Shown here: piece after piece, positions 36,361 through 45,159 of the stretch
Layout: every line of letters starts with the position of its first letter
Position numbering within the stretch: the first letter of the stretch is position 1
DNA from: a bacterium
GTDB taxonomy: Bacteria; Myxococcota_A; Bradymonadia; UBA7976; UBA1532
Assembly: GCA_030426085.1 (NCBI GenBank)
Contig: JAUHYW010000003.1
Coordinates: 1-64,000 of the forward strand
Length of the DNA stretch: 64,000 nucleotides
Direction: 5' to 3'
Position numbers and translations under genes: made by a program
Notes under the pieces: generated by a model
Seen by the model: only the letters and a program-made list of their open reading frames with translations
Told to the model about the DNA's origin: nothing
The model's database searches: none

Positions 36361-37182
36361 ATGCGCTCCGACCCCTTCACCGGGCGGGCGGCCCTGATCA
36401 CCGGCGCGGCGTCGGGCATCGGCGCCGCGCTCGCCGAGGCCCTCGCCGCCCGCGGCGCCCGGGTGTGGCTCACCGACGTGCAGCCGCTCGCCCCGGTCGT
36501 CGAGGCCATATCCGCCCGCCACCCGGAGGCCCGCGTCGAGCACGCCCCGCTCGACGTGACCGACGCCGACGCCTTCGCCGCGCTCGCCGCCCGGATCGAG
36601 GCGGTCCAACCCATCGACCTGCTGTTCAACAACGCCGGGGTGGGGCTGGCCGGCGAGCTGCGCGACCTGACGCCGGCCGACTGGCGCCGGGTGCTCGCGG
36701 TCAACCTCGAGGGCACCATCAACGGCATCCACGCGGTCTACCCGGCGATGGTCGCCCGGGGGGACGGGCACGTCGTCAACATCGCCTCCGGGGCGGCGCT
36801 GGCTCCCCGGCCGGGCATGGTGCCCTACGCCGCGGCCAAGGCGGCGGTGGTCGGCCTGTCCCGCTCGCTGCGGGCCGAGGCCGCCGGGCTCGGGGTGCGG
36901 GTCTCGGCGGTCTGCCCCGGCTACATCGACACCGGCATCATGGGCCGCACCCGCTTCGTGGGGCTCGACCGGGCCGGCCTCGAGGGCGCGATCCCCATCC
37001 GCCCGATCAGCGCCGCCGAGTGCGCCCGGCGCACGCTGGTCGGGGTCGCCCGCGACCGGGCGCTCATCCCGGTGGGGGCCGAGGTGGGCCTCGAGTGGCG
37101 CCTGATGCGCTGGGCCCCGGGCCTCGTCGAGCGGATGGCCCGGTGGCGCGCCCGCCAGTTCCGCCGCCACCGCGTCCGGTGA
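36361..37182 (+). CDS. short-chain dehydrogenase/reductase (SDR)
   Basis: The 273-residue protein is a classical SDR. The cofactor loop TGAASGIG is at 14-21, D39 follows the second strand (WLTDV), the NNAGVG motif is at 90-95, and the catalytic serine S143, tyrosine Y156 and lysine K160 (YAAAK) are intact. An aspartate at the end of the second strand (TDV) favours NAD over NADP. The tail (EWRLMRWAPGLVERMARWRA) resembles membrane-associated SDRs acting on lipid or steroid-like substrates. The specific substrate is not recognisable. Confidence 0.92.
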   Translation: MRSDPFTGRAALITGAASGIGAALAEALAARGARVWLTDVQPLAPVVEAISARHPEARVEHAPLDVTDADAFAALAARIEAVQPIDLLFNNAGVGLAGELRDLTPADWRRVLAVNLEGTINGIHAVYPAMVARGDGHVVNIASGAALAPRPGMVPYAAAKAAVVGLSRSLRAEAAGLGVRVSAVCPGYIDTGIMGRTRFVGLDRAGLEGAIPIRPISAAECARRTLVGVARDRALIPVGAEVGLEWRLMRWAPGLVERMARWRARQFRRHRVR

Positions 37183-37237
37183 ATCGGCCGGAGGCGGTCG
37201 GCTACCCTCTCACCGTCTTCCGCCGTCGGAGCCCGCC

Positions 37238-39856
37238 ATGACCCGCCCGCTCGCCTGCCTGTGCATCGCGCTGTGCTGCGCCGCCTGCGTCGCCGACCCG
37301 CTGCCCCTCGGCGACGGCGGGGCCGACGACCGCGGCCCCGACGGCGAGCCGCCGCCCGACGGGGCCCTCGACGGGCTCGATGTCGCCTTCGACCGGGGGC
37401 GGCCGCCCGACGCGGTCCCGGTGGTGCCCGACGCGGCGCCCGATGTGCTCGACGCGGCGCCGCCGGTGCCCGACGAGGGCCCCATCGGCCCCGAGGTGCC
37501 GCCGCCGGGCGAGGGCGAGGTGGCGGTCACCGCCCGGGCCGGGGAGACCTTCTTCGTCTGGATCGACGACGCCGGCGACGTGATCGGGCTGCGGGTCGAC
37601 GCCGACGGCGAGCCGGGCGAGCCGACGGTGCTCGACGCGCCCGCCCGCCGCCCGGAGCGGGTGGTGGCGGTCACCGCCGACGGGCACCCGTGGGTCGCCT
37701 ACGGATCGAGCGACGGCCCCATCGTGGCCTTCGAGGTCGACCTGCCCCGGCGCACCCGGCGGGTGCTCGACGCGCTGCGGGGGCCGCCCCTGCTCGCCCG
37801 GGCCGCGGACGGGGTGCTCGTGATCGGGACCACCGCCGACGGCGCGCTGGCCTGGCAGCGCATCGACAACGACCTGCGGGTCGAGCCCCCCATCGTCGAC
37901 CCGCTCGGCCTGCCGCCGCCCGACGACGCGGCGGGCATCGGCTCGGGGGTGGTGCTGGCCTGGCAGGGGGCCGAGCAGTGCATCCAGCTCGACGACGCCG
38001 ACTGGCGGCCGACCACCAACTTCCTCTGCCGGGGTGGCCAGATGCGGCTGCTCTCCGACGGCCGCCGGGCCCTGGTCAGCCGGGTGGCGGCGGTCGGCAA
38101 CGACGAGGCGATCGTCGTCGAGTCGCTCTTCGACCACGAGGAGGACTTCCAGGTGGCGTTCTTCGAACTGTCGGCCGGCACCCGGTTCCCGGTCGACGGC
38201 GACGAGCGGGCGGTCATCGGGTCCCGGATCATCGACGGCAGCCGCCGGCTGGCGGTCTCGGTGATCGGGGCCGGCCGGTCGTGGGACACCGCCGAGACCT
38301 GGGCCGACGCCAGCGCGCTGCCGTTCGACCGGGTGGGGGCCTTCGCCCGGCACACCCTGCCCGCGCTGGCCCGGGAGGGGGTCTGCCCCGACGGCGCGGC
38401 CTGCTTCGGGCCCCTCGACTGCGGCCGTCGGGCCTGTGAGGGCGGGGTCGAGGCCGACCACCTGCTGGCCCTCGACTTCCGCGTCGACGGGCGCCCGCTC
38501 GTCCGGCGCCTGCCGCTGGTCCGGCGGGCGATCGGCCAGCCGCCCTACGCGATCCCCGACCCCGGCGGCTGCCTCGCCCGGGCCGAGCGCTGCGACCTCG
38601 TCGACCAGGACTGCGACGGCCGGGTCGACGACGGGCTCTGCTGCCTGAGCACCGCCAACGTCAGCTACCGCTGGCACTCGCTGCGCCCGGTGGCCCGCTC
38701 GATGGTCGACGGCGCGCCGCGCTACGACTTCCTCTTCGCCGACGTGAACACCAACAACGCCTACCACCTGCTCTATCGCTTCGAGGGCACCGACGAGTGG
38801 ACCGGCAAGTCCATCCCGCTGCGCCAGGACCCGTCGGGGGTGCCGGGCAACCTGGGCATCAACTTCTTCGGGGCCCGCGACGGGCGGTTCGCGGTGGCCG
38901 CGGGCGGCATCGCCGGGCTGGTCGCCCGGGCGGTGGACGAGGACGGGGTCGCCGGCGGCTGGGCGCTGTTCATGGACCACCCCGGCCGCCGGATCGAGGA
39001 GGGCGACGCGGACGCGCCCCGGCCCCTGGTGCCCCTGAACTGCGACCGGATCCTGGCCGTCGACGTGCTCGAGCACGACTCGCCCGCCTCGGGCAACCCC
39101 GACGGGGAGCAGGTGCTGGTGGTCTGCCCCGACAAGATGATCCGGATCTACGCCGTGCACCCCGACCGGGACGGGATGTGGACCTTCGAGCGCTTCACCC
39201 TGCCGCCGGTCTCGTGGGCCACCATCAACCGGCGGGGGCGGGGCAGGCTCGAGGTCATGGTCGGCTTCGAGGTGCCCGGCGAGGGGGGGTGGGCGGTGCG
39301 GGCCTTCGAGTTCGACAGCGACAGCGAGGAGGCGCCGGCGGTCGCGGTGCTGCCCGACGCGCTCTCCCGGCTCGAGGGGGGCGAGGCGGCCCACCCCATC
39401 TACCGCCACCCGATCCCCGGCCGGCCGCCGATCCAGGTCCGGTCCGGGTCCGGGGCCCGGCTGGCGTTCGCCGAGCGCGACCGCCTCGGCAACCCGGTCA
39501 CCGCCTGGCGCGACGCGCTGCTCGGCCCCGCGCCCGAGCGGATCACCTTCTCGCCCACCGCCTACCGGCTCTTCGCCTCGGGGCCGGTGGAGCCGGTGGC
39601 GGGCTTCGACGAGGCGACCGGCTGGTGGGCGGTGGACGTCACCGGCAACGACGAGACCTTCGACCTGTGGAGCGTCGCCCCGATCTTCAAGGTGCAGGGC
39701 CCGGTGGCCGCCTGGTACGCCACCCGGGGTTCGTACGGCCTCGACGACCCGCTCTTCTCCATCACCCGCTACGACCTGGGCCTGATCCAGCCGATCACCG
39801 AGGACGACACCCAGTGGCGCTTCGTGACCCGGGAGACCCGCTGCATCCGCCCCTGA
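37238..39856 (+). CDS. large lipoprotein with MopE-like Cys/Asp motif
   Basis: The 872-residue product has a lipoprotein signal (LACLCIALCCAAC) and an Asp/Pro/Gly-rich linker to about residue 90. A mostly beta-rich body follows, which may be a propeller-like fold. Near residues 450-470 it has CDLVDQDCDGRVDDGLCC, the MopE-like metal-binding motif common in myxobacterial surface proteins. No catalytic residues are recognised. It probably sits on the outer membrane. The short gap upstream holds a TACCCT hexamer 30 bases before the start as a possible -10 box. Confidence 0.72.
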   Translation: MTRPLACLCIALCCAACVADPLPLGDGGADDRGPDGEPPPDGALDGLDVAFDRGRPPDAVPVVPDAAPDVLDAAPPVPDEGPIGPEVPPPGEGEVAVTARAGETFFVWIDDAGDVIGLRVDADGEPGEPTVLDAPARRPERVVAVTADGHPWVAYGSSDGPIVAFEVDLPRRTRRVLDALRGPPLLARAADGVLVIGTTADGALAWQRIDNDLRVEPPIVDPLGLPPPDDAAGIGSGVVLAWQGAEQCIQLDDADWRPTTNFLCRGGQMRLLSDGRRALVSRVAAVGNDEAIVVESLFDHEEDFQVAFFELSAGTRFPVDGDERAVIGSRIIDGSRRLAVSVIGAGRSWDTAETWADASALPFDRVGAFARHTLPALAREGVCPDGAACFGPLDCGRRACEGGVEADHLLALDFRVDGRPLVRRLPLVRRAIGQPPYAIPDPGGCLARAERCDLVDQDCDGRVDDGLCCLSTANVSYRWHSLRPVARSMVDGAPRYDFLFADVNTNNAYHLLYRFEGTDEWTGKSIPLRQDPSGVPGNLGINFFGARDGRFAVAAGGIAGLVARAVDEDGVAGGWALFMDHPGRRIEEGDADAPRPLVPLNCDRILAVDVLEHDSPASGNPDGEQVLVVCPDKMIRIYAVHPDRDGMWTFERFTLPPVSWATINRRGRGRLEVMVGFEVPGEGGWAVRAFEFDSDSEEAPAVAVLPDALSRLEGGEAAHPIYRHPIPGRPPIQVRSGSGARLAFAERDRLGNPVTAWRDALLGPAPERITFSPTAYRLFASGPVEPVAGFDEATGWWAVDVTGNDETFDLWSVAPIFKVQGPVAAWYATRGSYGLDDPLFSITRYDLGLIQPITEDDTQWRFVTRETRCIRP

Positions 39857-39988
39857 CGCAATAGGCGGATCCACCCATGGGCCTCCGTCGGCCGGGGCGT
39901 AGTTCTGCCGTGTCCCGCCATCGGCGACCTCTGATAGCTGCTGCTCTTTCGCGGCCCTCCGACGGGGTCGGGGGGAGTCGGCGCCGAG

Positions 39989-40915
39989 ATGCACGCCCGC
40001 ACGCCATGGATCGCGCTGGCCGCGCTGCTGCTGCCGGCCACCGCGCTCGCCGGGGCCTGGACCCGGCCGGTGGGCAACGTCTACGCCAAGCTGGCCTACG
40101 GGGCCTCGACCGCCGCCGATCAGTACACCTTCGACGGCCGGCGCAAGCCCTACGCCGACAACGTCGAGGGGGCCTCCTTCTTCGACCGCAGCGCCTACGC
40201 CTACGCCGAGGGCGGCGCGCTCGACGGGCTCACCGTCATCGGCGGGCTGAGCTACAAGCGGGTGTTCGTCGTCGACGAGGCCTTCCGCTACGAGCGCACC
40301 CGCCTCGGCGACGCCCGGCTGGGCCTGCGGGCCGACCTCGGGCGGTGGCTGGCCCTGCCGTGGGGGCTGGCCTGGGCCGCCGAGCTGCGCCTCGACCTGC
40401 CCACCGGCTACGTGCGCAACACCGTGCCCGCGCCGGGAGCGGGCAACGTCGACGGCAGCCTGTCGATCGGCGTGGGGCTGGGCCGGGCGGCGTTCTACGC
40501 CCAGGGCGGCCTGGGGCTGCGGGTGCGCACGCCGTGGTACGGCCTGTCGGGCACCGTCGCCTGCAACCCGGGGGTGCACCGGGGCTGCGTGCCCGCCGAG
40601 ACCGCCGACCCCGGCGACGAGCTGCTCGCCCGGGTCGAGGCCGGCTGGACCCCCTGGTCATGGCTCGCGGTGCAGGCGCTGGCCGAGGCGACCCTCAGCT
40701 TCGAAGCCCCGGCCACCGGCTTCTCGGTCAGCCAGCCCACCCCGACCCACCGCCGGGTGCTCAAGGCCGGCGCCGGCCTGATGCTGCGCCCCATCCGGGC
40801 GCTCGCGTTCGAGGCCCAGGTCTTCGTGACCCCCTGGGGCCAGAACACCGTCGACTCGCTGGACGTCTTCCTGGGCCTCAGCAGCGAGTTCGACCTGCTC
40901 GGAGGGCCGGGCTGA
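39989..40915 (+). CDS. outer-membrane beta-barrel-like protein
   Basis: The 308-residue protein has a signal peptide (PWIALAALLLPATALA) and many short amphipathic strands with aromatic girdle residues (VYAKLAYGASTAADQYTF, LGLRADLGRWLALPWGLAWA, AELRLDLPTGYVRNTV). It ends ALAFEAQVFVTPWGQNTVD and LGLSSEFDLL. This resembles the phenol-degradation MetA-like / transporter-type barrels seen next to redox operons. It overlaps the next gene by TGATG, so it is part of the molybdoenzyme-cytochrome operon and may be the outer-membrane port for its substrate. Confidence 0.7.
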   Translation: MHARTPWIALAALLLPATALAGAWTRPVGNVYAKLAYGASTAADQYTFDGRRKPYADNVEGASFFDRSAYAYAEGGALDGLTVIGGLSYKRVFVVDEAFRYERTRLGDARLGLRADLGRWLALPWGLAWAAELRLDLPTGYVRNTVPAPGAGNVDGSLSIGVGLGRAAFYAQGGLGLRVRTPWYGLSGTVACNPGVHRGCVPAETADPGDELLARVEAGWTPWSWLAVQALAEATLSFEAPATGFSVSQPTPTHRRVLKAGAGLMLRPIRALAFEAQVFVTPWGQNTVDSLDVFLGLSSEFDLLGGPG

Positions 40916-42003
40916 TGCGGCGACGGGACTTCGTCGGCCGGGCGGCGCTGGGCCTGCTCGGCGTCGGGCTGTGGCGCTGCGGCAGCCACCGGGTCATCCC
41001 GCTGGTGGACGGGGTCGAGGTGCCGTTCGTGACCCCCACCGACGACCACTTCGTCAAGAACGGGGCCGAGGGGTCGCTGCGCGGCTGGCGCATGCCCCGG
41101 CTCGACCCCGAGGCCTGGACCCTGACCGTCGACGGCCTCGTCGAGCGGCCGCTGAGCCTGACCCTGGCCGACCTCGACGCCGAGGCCGAGCACGGGATCG
41201 CGCTGCTCAAGACGATGCAGTGCGTGGTCGACTCGAGCGCGGTGCCGGGGCTGGTGGCCACCGCCCGCTGGTGGGGGGTGCCGCTGCGGCGGATCCTCGA
41301 TCGGGCGGGCCTCGACCGCCGGGCCCGCCGGCTGCACCTCTTCGGGGCCGACGGCTTCACCAACAACCTGCCGCTCGACCGCCTCGAGCCCGACGACCCG
41401 GCCCTCGTCGAGCCGCTGCTGGTGACCCGGATGAACGGCGCGCCGCTGCCCCGGCCCCACGGGGCGCCGGTGCGGCTGATGGTCGCCGACGCGTTCGGCT
41501 ACGCCAACGTGAAGTGGCTCACCCGCGTCGAGGTGACCGCCGACGAGCGCCCGTTCGGCACCTACCAGGACGCCGGCTTCACCGATGAGTCGCGGGCCCC
41601 GGTCAACAGCAAGGCCACCGCGCCGCTGGACAATACCCGGCTGCCGGCGGGGCCGGTCACGATCCACGGCTTCGCGGTCTCGGGCCACGCCCCCATCGAC
41701 CGGGTCGAGGTCCGGATCGACGACGGCCCGTGGCAGGCGGCCCGGCTGGCGACCCGGCGGGCGGTGCTCGCCGCCGAGCCGCTCGCCGCCGAGGCGGCCC
41801 AGCTCGCCGACCCCGAGCGCTTCGGCTGGCCGCTGCGCGGGGTCTGGATCATCTGGAGCCTCGACTGGCAGGCCACCCCCGGGCGGCACCTGATCCAGGT
41901 CCGGGCCCGCGACCGGGCCGGGGGCAGCCAGCCCGAGCTGGACCTGGACATCACCGACGGGATCAACACCATCGCCGCCATCCGCGTGGAGATCGACCCA
42001 TGA
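40915..42003 (+). CDS. Tat-exported sulfite-oxidase-like molybdoenzyme
   Basis: The 362-residue protein has a twin-arginine start (MRRRDFVGRAALGLLGVG) and a Cys at residue 22 that could serve as lipobox. The core has VDGLVERPLSLTLADLDAE and LKTMQCVVDSS, with C103 in the position that binds the molybdenum cofactor in sulfite oxidases. LHLFGADGFTNNLPLDRL follows, and VRLMVADAFGYANVKWLTRV closes the domain. The C-terminal Mo-co dimerisation domain is present (IDRVEVRIDDGPWQAARL). Other members of the superfamily oxidise or reduce other substrates, so sulfite is not certain. It couples to the barrel gene (TGATG) and to the cytochrome gene (ATGA). Confidence 0.88.
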   Translation: MRRRDFVGRAALGLLGVGLWRCGSHRVIPLVDGVEVPFVTPTDDHFVKNGAEGSLRGWRMPRLDPEAWTLTVDGLVERPLSLTLADLDAEAEHGIALLKTMQCVVDSSAVPGLVATARWWGVPLRRILDRAGLDRRARRLHLFGADGFTNNLPLDRLEPDDPALVEPLLVTRMNGAPLPRPHGAPVRLMVADAFGYANVKWLTRVEVTADERPFGTYQDAGFTDESRAPVNSKATAPLDNTRLPAGPVTIHGFAVSGHAPIDRVEVRIDDGPWQAARLATRRAVLAAEPLAAEAAQLADPERFGWPLRGVWIIWSLDWQATPGRHLIQVRARDRAGGSQPELDLDITDGINTIAAIRVEIDP

Positions 42004-43091
42004 GACACCTCTCGACCCTGGCCGCGCTGGCCCTCGCCCTCGCCGCCTGCGAGACGCTCGCGCCGAACCCCGGCCCCCAGCCGGGCGTCGGCGGAGCCGA
42101 CGACTTCGGCGTCGGGCCCGACTTCGCGGGGCAGGCCGACGCCGGGCTCGACCCGGCCGCCCCCCCGCCGGGCGGCGACGGGGGCCTCGCGCCCGACGCC
42201 GCGGCGGACGACGGAGGCATCGACGGCCGGCGGCTGTACTTCCGCTACTGCGCCATCTGCCACGGGCCCGACGGCACCGGCGGCCCCTCGTGGCCCGAGA
42301 CCATCCGCGACATGACCGACACCTGGGCGGTGGTGCACGAGGGGCGGGGCGAGATGCCGGCGTTCCCCAGCCTGAGCCCCGAAGACGTCCGGGCCATCGA
42401 GCGCTTCCTCTCCGGCCAGCCGGGCGAGGACGTCGAGCCGGGCGACGACCCGGGCGACGACCCGGGCGACGACCCGGGCGACGACCCGGGCGACCTGCCC
42501 CCGCTGACCCCCCAGGAGGTCTACGCCACGACCTGCGCGGTGTGCCACGGCGTCGCCGGCGACGGCACCGCCCGCGGGCCCCAGATCCGGTTCCCGGTGC
42601 GGGACTACGCCACCTGGATCGTGCGCAACGGCCGCCCGGGCTACGGCTTCGCCGACGCGATGCCGGGCTACGACGCCGCGGCGCTGTCCGACGCCGACCT
42701 GGGGGCCATCCTCGACTGGCTGGGATCGTTCGAGCGCCCGGCCACCGGCGACGGGCTCTACCGGGCCTTCTGCGGCAACTGCCACGGCGCGGGCGGCTTC
42801 GGGGGCTGGGTCGAGGACAGCATCCGCTTCGAGCCGCTCTCCGAGTACCGCGAGGCGGTGCGCGAGGGCGAGGGCGGGCGGGCCTATTGGGACCGCGAGG
42901 AGTACATGCCCCGCTGGTCGCCGCTCGAGCTGAGCGAGGCCGAGCTGACCCAGCTCTGGCTGGCCATCACCGGGGGCGTGCCCGGCGAGGACGAGGACGA
43001 CGATCACGACGAGGACGGGGACTACGACGAGCACGCCGACGAGGACTGGGACTTCGACGAAGACTTCGACGAGGACAGCGACGAAGACTAG
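42000..43091 (+). CDS. tri-haem cytochrome c lipoprotein with acidic tail
   Basis: The 363-residue product has a lipoprotein signal (LSTLAALALALAAC) and three haem motifs: CAICH at 84-88, CAVCH at 179-183 and CGNCH at 258-262. Each is followed by a possible axial Met (MPAF, MPGY, MPRW). Domains one and two are separated by an acidic DDPG repeat (149-164). The last 33 residues are almost only Asp, Glu and His, which may bind metal or give a docking surface. It is probably the electron acceptor of the upstream molybdoenzyme. The ATGA overlap couples the two. Confidence 0.92.
   Translation: MRHLSTLAALALALAACETLAPNPGPQPGVGGADDFGVGPDFAGQADAGLDPAAPPPGGDGGLAPDAAADDGGIDGRRLYFRYCAICHGPDGTGGPSWPETIRDMTDTWAVVHEGRGEMPAFPSLSPEDVRAIERFLSGQPGEDVEPGDDPGDDPGDDPGDDPGDLPPLTPQEVYATTCAVCHGVAGDGTARGPQIRFPVRDYATWIVRNGRPGYGFADAMPGYDAAALSDADLGAILDWLGSFERPATGDGLYRAFCGNCHGAGGFGGWVEDSIRFEPLSEYREAVREGEGGRAYWDREEYMPRWSPLELSEAELTQLWLAITGGVPGEDEDDDHDEDGDYDEHADEDWDFDEDFDEDSDED
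42441..42488 (+). repeat. four perfect 12-bp coding repeats
   Basis: GGCGACGACCCG is repeated four times and encodes the GDDP linker between haem domains one and two. Copy number could vary without frameshift. Confidence 0.9.
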
Positions 43092-43119
43092 CAGAGACCG
43101 GGGAAAGTCGCCGTCGCGA

Positions 43120-43218
43120 GCCGAGCGAGAGGCTGTGGCCGGCAAGGCGCGACGCCGAAGGCTTGCTGGAGGCAAGTCGAGAAGGAGCAACGCAGCCGGA
43201 CGCGGCCTCTCGTTCGGC
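43120..43218. repeat. 99-bp imperfect palindromic element
   Basis: Left arm 43120-43143 and right arm 43195-43218 are inverted copies of 24 bases with four mismatches (GCCGAGCGAGAGGC facing GCCTCTCGTTCGGC). The 51-base interior contains GCGCGACGCCGAAGG and CGAGAAGGAGCAACGC. No protein is encoded. It looks like a REP or MITE-type intergenic element. It sits in the 231-base gap after the cytochrome gene. Confidence 0.6.
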
Positions 43219-43251
43219 GCAGCAGGTGTACTTTCCCCGGGATCTGCTAGC

Positions 43252-43274
43252 GCCTCGGGCTCCGAGCCCGAGGC
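43252..43274. terminator. strong GC hairpin, possible terminator
   Basis: GCCTCGGGCT and AGCCCGAGGC form a perfect 10-bp stem with a 3-base CCG loop. A second short hairpin with a TTCG loop (TGGCC/GGCCA) lies at 43287-43300. No T-run follows, so simple rho-independent termination is uncertain. The position suits the end of the cytochrome operon. Confidence 0.4.
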
Positions 43275-43322
43275 CGCCCGCGGGGCTGGCCTTCGGGCCA
43301 CGATTCTGCGAGCGTCCCCCCG

Positions 43323-44456
43323 ATGCGCGCCCACCTGCCCCGGCTCATCTGCCTGCTGCCCCCCGCCCTCGGCGCGGTCCTGGCCGTCGCCGGCCACCTC
43401 GACCCCCTGACCCTGCCCCTGCTCGGCGCGGCCGCGCTCGGCTTCGCGCTGCGGGCTCCGACGCCCCTCGACCTGGCCCTGCTGGCCGCCGCCACCGCCG
43501 CGCTGTGCACCCCGACCCCGGCGCTGATGTTCGCCGGCTGGGCCGCCCTGCTCGCCCTCGGCCTCGCCGGCGCCCGCCGCCTGGCCTTCGCCCCGGTGCT
43601 GATCGGGGGGGGTGCCGTCGGCGCGGCGGCGCTGCTCGACCCCGGCGGGCCGGTCACCGTGCTGCGCCAGCTCCGGCTGCTGGCCCTGTGCGGCGGCGGG
43701 GTGCTGGCCATCGGCGGTCTGCGAGCGCTGGGCGGCCCGGCCGGGCGGCGGGCGGCGGCGCTGGCGCTGGCGCTGGGGATGTGGGGCCTGTGCCGGGGCG
43801 CGGCGGCGGCGTGGCCCGACGGCTGGCGGCTGGCGGCGCCCTACATCGCGTGGGCCGGGCCGCTGCTGGCCCTCTCGGCGGCCGCCTGGATCGCCCGGGG
43901 CGGGGGGCTGGCCTTCGGCGCGGGGCTCGCCCTGGCCGGGCCGGCGCTGCTCGGCGCGCTCTCGGGCACCGCGCTGGGGGTCGAGGGCGCCGCCTGGGCG
44001 CTGACCGGCCCCCTGATCGCCGCCGGGCTGGCCGACGACGAGGGGCGCCTGCCCGGCCGCTTCACCGCGCTCGCCGTCGCCGGCCTGCCGGGGGCCCTGC
44101 CCGCGGTCGGCGCCGGGGCCGGGCTGTGGGCCGCCGCCACCGCGATCCACCCCGCGCCGCTGCGGCTGGCGGCCGGGCTCACGCTGCTGGGCGGGCTGGC
44201 GGCGCTGGCGCTGATCGCCCGGCGGTCCACGCCGCCCGCGCAGCCCCGGCGGGATCTGGCGCTCGGCGTCGGGCTGGTCGCCCTGGGTCTGCTGGTCGCC
44301 CTCGGACCCCGCCCCACCGCCGCGGGGGCCGAGGCCGTCGCCGCGGCCATCGACGGCCACCGGCTGCCCATCGACGACATGCGCGGCTGGCGCCGCCTCA
44401 GCCGGCTCGACGCGCCGCCCCCGCCCGGTCCGCCCGACGCCGGGGTCGGCGATTGA
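43323..44456 (+). CDS. polytopic membrane protein, unknown function
   Basis: The 377-residue protein consists of about ten Leu/Ala/Gly-rich hydrophobic segments with few charges, spread evenly to about residue 340, then a short soluble tail (AIDGHRLPIDDMRGWRRLSR). No motif is recognised. Its bulk composition resembles NADH-quinone-oxidoreductase-type antiporter subunits, but no conserved charged residues of that family are seen. It lies alone between the palindromic element and a convergent membrane-protein gene. Confidence 0.6.
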   Translation: MRAHLPRLICLLPPALGAVLAVAGHLDPLTLPLLGAAALGFALRAPTPLDLALLAAATAALCTPTPALMFAGWAALLALGLAGARRLAFAPVLIGGGAVGAAALLDPGGPVTVLRQLRLLALCGGGVLAIGGLRALGGPAGRRAAALALALGMWGLCRGAAAAWPDGWRLAAPYIAWAGPLLALSAAAWIARGGGLAFGAGLALAGPALLGALSGTALGVEGAAWALTGPLIAAGLADDEGRLPGRFTALAVAGLPGALPAVGAGAGLWAAATAIHPAPLRLAAGLTLLGGLAALALIARRSTPPAQPRRDLALGVGLVALGLLVALGPRPTAAGAEAVAAAIDGHRLPIDDMRGWRRLSRLDAPPPPGPPDAGVGD

Positions 44457-44467
44457 CGCACCCCGGC

Positions 44468-45115
44468 TCACCCGGCCTCGTCGTCCTCCACCTCGGGGAG
44501 CTGCCCGGTGCGCCGGGCCCGCTCGACCGGATCGGCGATGGTCTCGATCGGCGCGTCGGGCGCGGTGTCGGCCCCGTGGCGGTCGGCCACCACGTCGGTG
44601 ACCCGCACCAGCCACCGCCGGGGCAGCACCGCGTGCACGAACAGCGTGATCGCGCTGGCGAGGTGCAGCAGCGCGGCGACGTGCATGCCCTCGGCCGGCG
44701 GCACCTGCACCACCGCCCCGTCCCGCAGCACCTCGAACGCGCCGGCCCGGTCCTCCCACAGCGCCGCCGAGATGCCCAGGCCGAGCAGCAGCACCAGCAG
44801 CACCACCACCCGCCCCAGCGAGCGGCCGTGGTAGTAGCTGAAGAAGTAGCCCCGCAAGAAGACCGCCAGGCACAGGTACAGCCCCAGCGGCATCTGCCAG
44901 TCGGGCGCGCCCCGGGCCCGCATCGACAGCACCACCAGCGTCGCGGCGATGCCCAGCAGCGGCACGCAGACGAGGTTGGCCGGGTCGAAGAAGGTCCAGC
45001 CGAACAGCCCGGGGATGCCCCGGGGCCCGATGCGGGACACGATCAGCCGGGGCAGCGTATCGCGCTTCTGCACCGGCGCCGGGGGGGGCTGATCGTCGGG
45101 GGTCTCGTCGGCCAT
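44468..45115 (-). CDS. membrane protein, unknown function
   Basis: The 215-residue product has a polar, acidic N-terminus and four hydrophobic segments, near residues 44-64, 75-92, 103-120 and 145-165 (LVCVPLLGIAATLVVLSM, LGLYLCLAVFLRGYFFSYYH, VVVLLVLLLGLGISAALW, AALLHLASAITLFVHAVL). A soluble acidic tail follows (ADPVERARRTGQLPEVEDDE). No family is recognised. Its start is 44 bases from the divergent rhomboid gene, so they may share a control region. Confidence 0.6.
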   Translation of the reverse strand: MADETPDDQPPPAPVQKRDTLPRLIVSRIGPRGIPGLFGWTFFDPANLVCVPLLGIAATLVVLSMRARGAPDWQMPLGLYLCLAVFLRGYFFSYYHGRSLGRVVVLLVLLLGLGISAALWEDRAGAFEVLRDGAVVQVPPAEGMHVAALLHLASAITLFVHAVLPRRWLVRVTDVVADRHGADTAPDAPIETIADPVERARRTGQLPEVEDDEAG

Positions 45116-45159
45116 CGCCGCAGGATGCCCGACCGCCCCGGCGGCCGTCGAGTCCGCCC

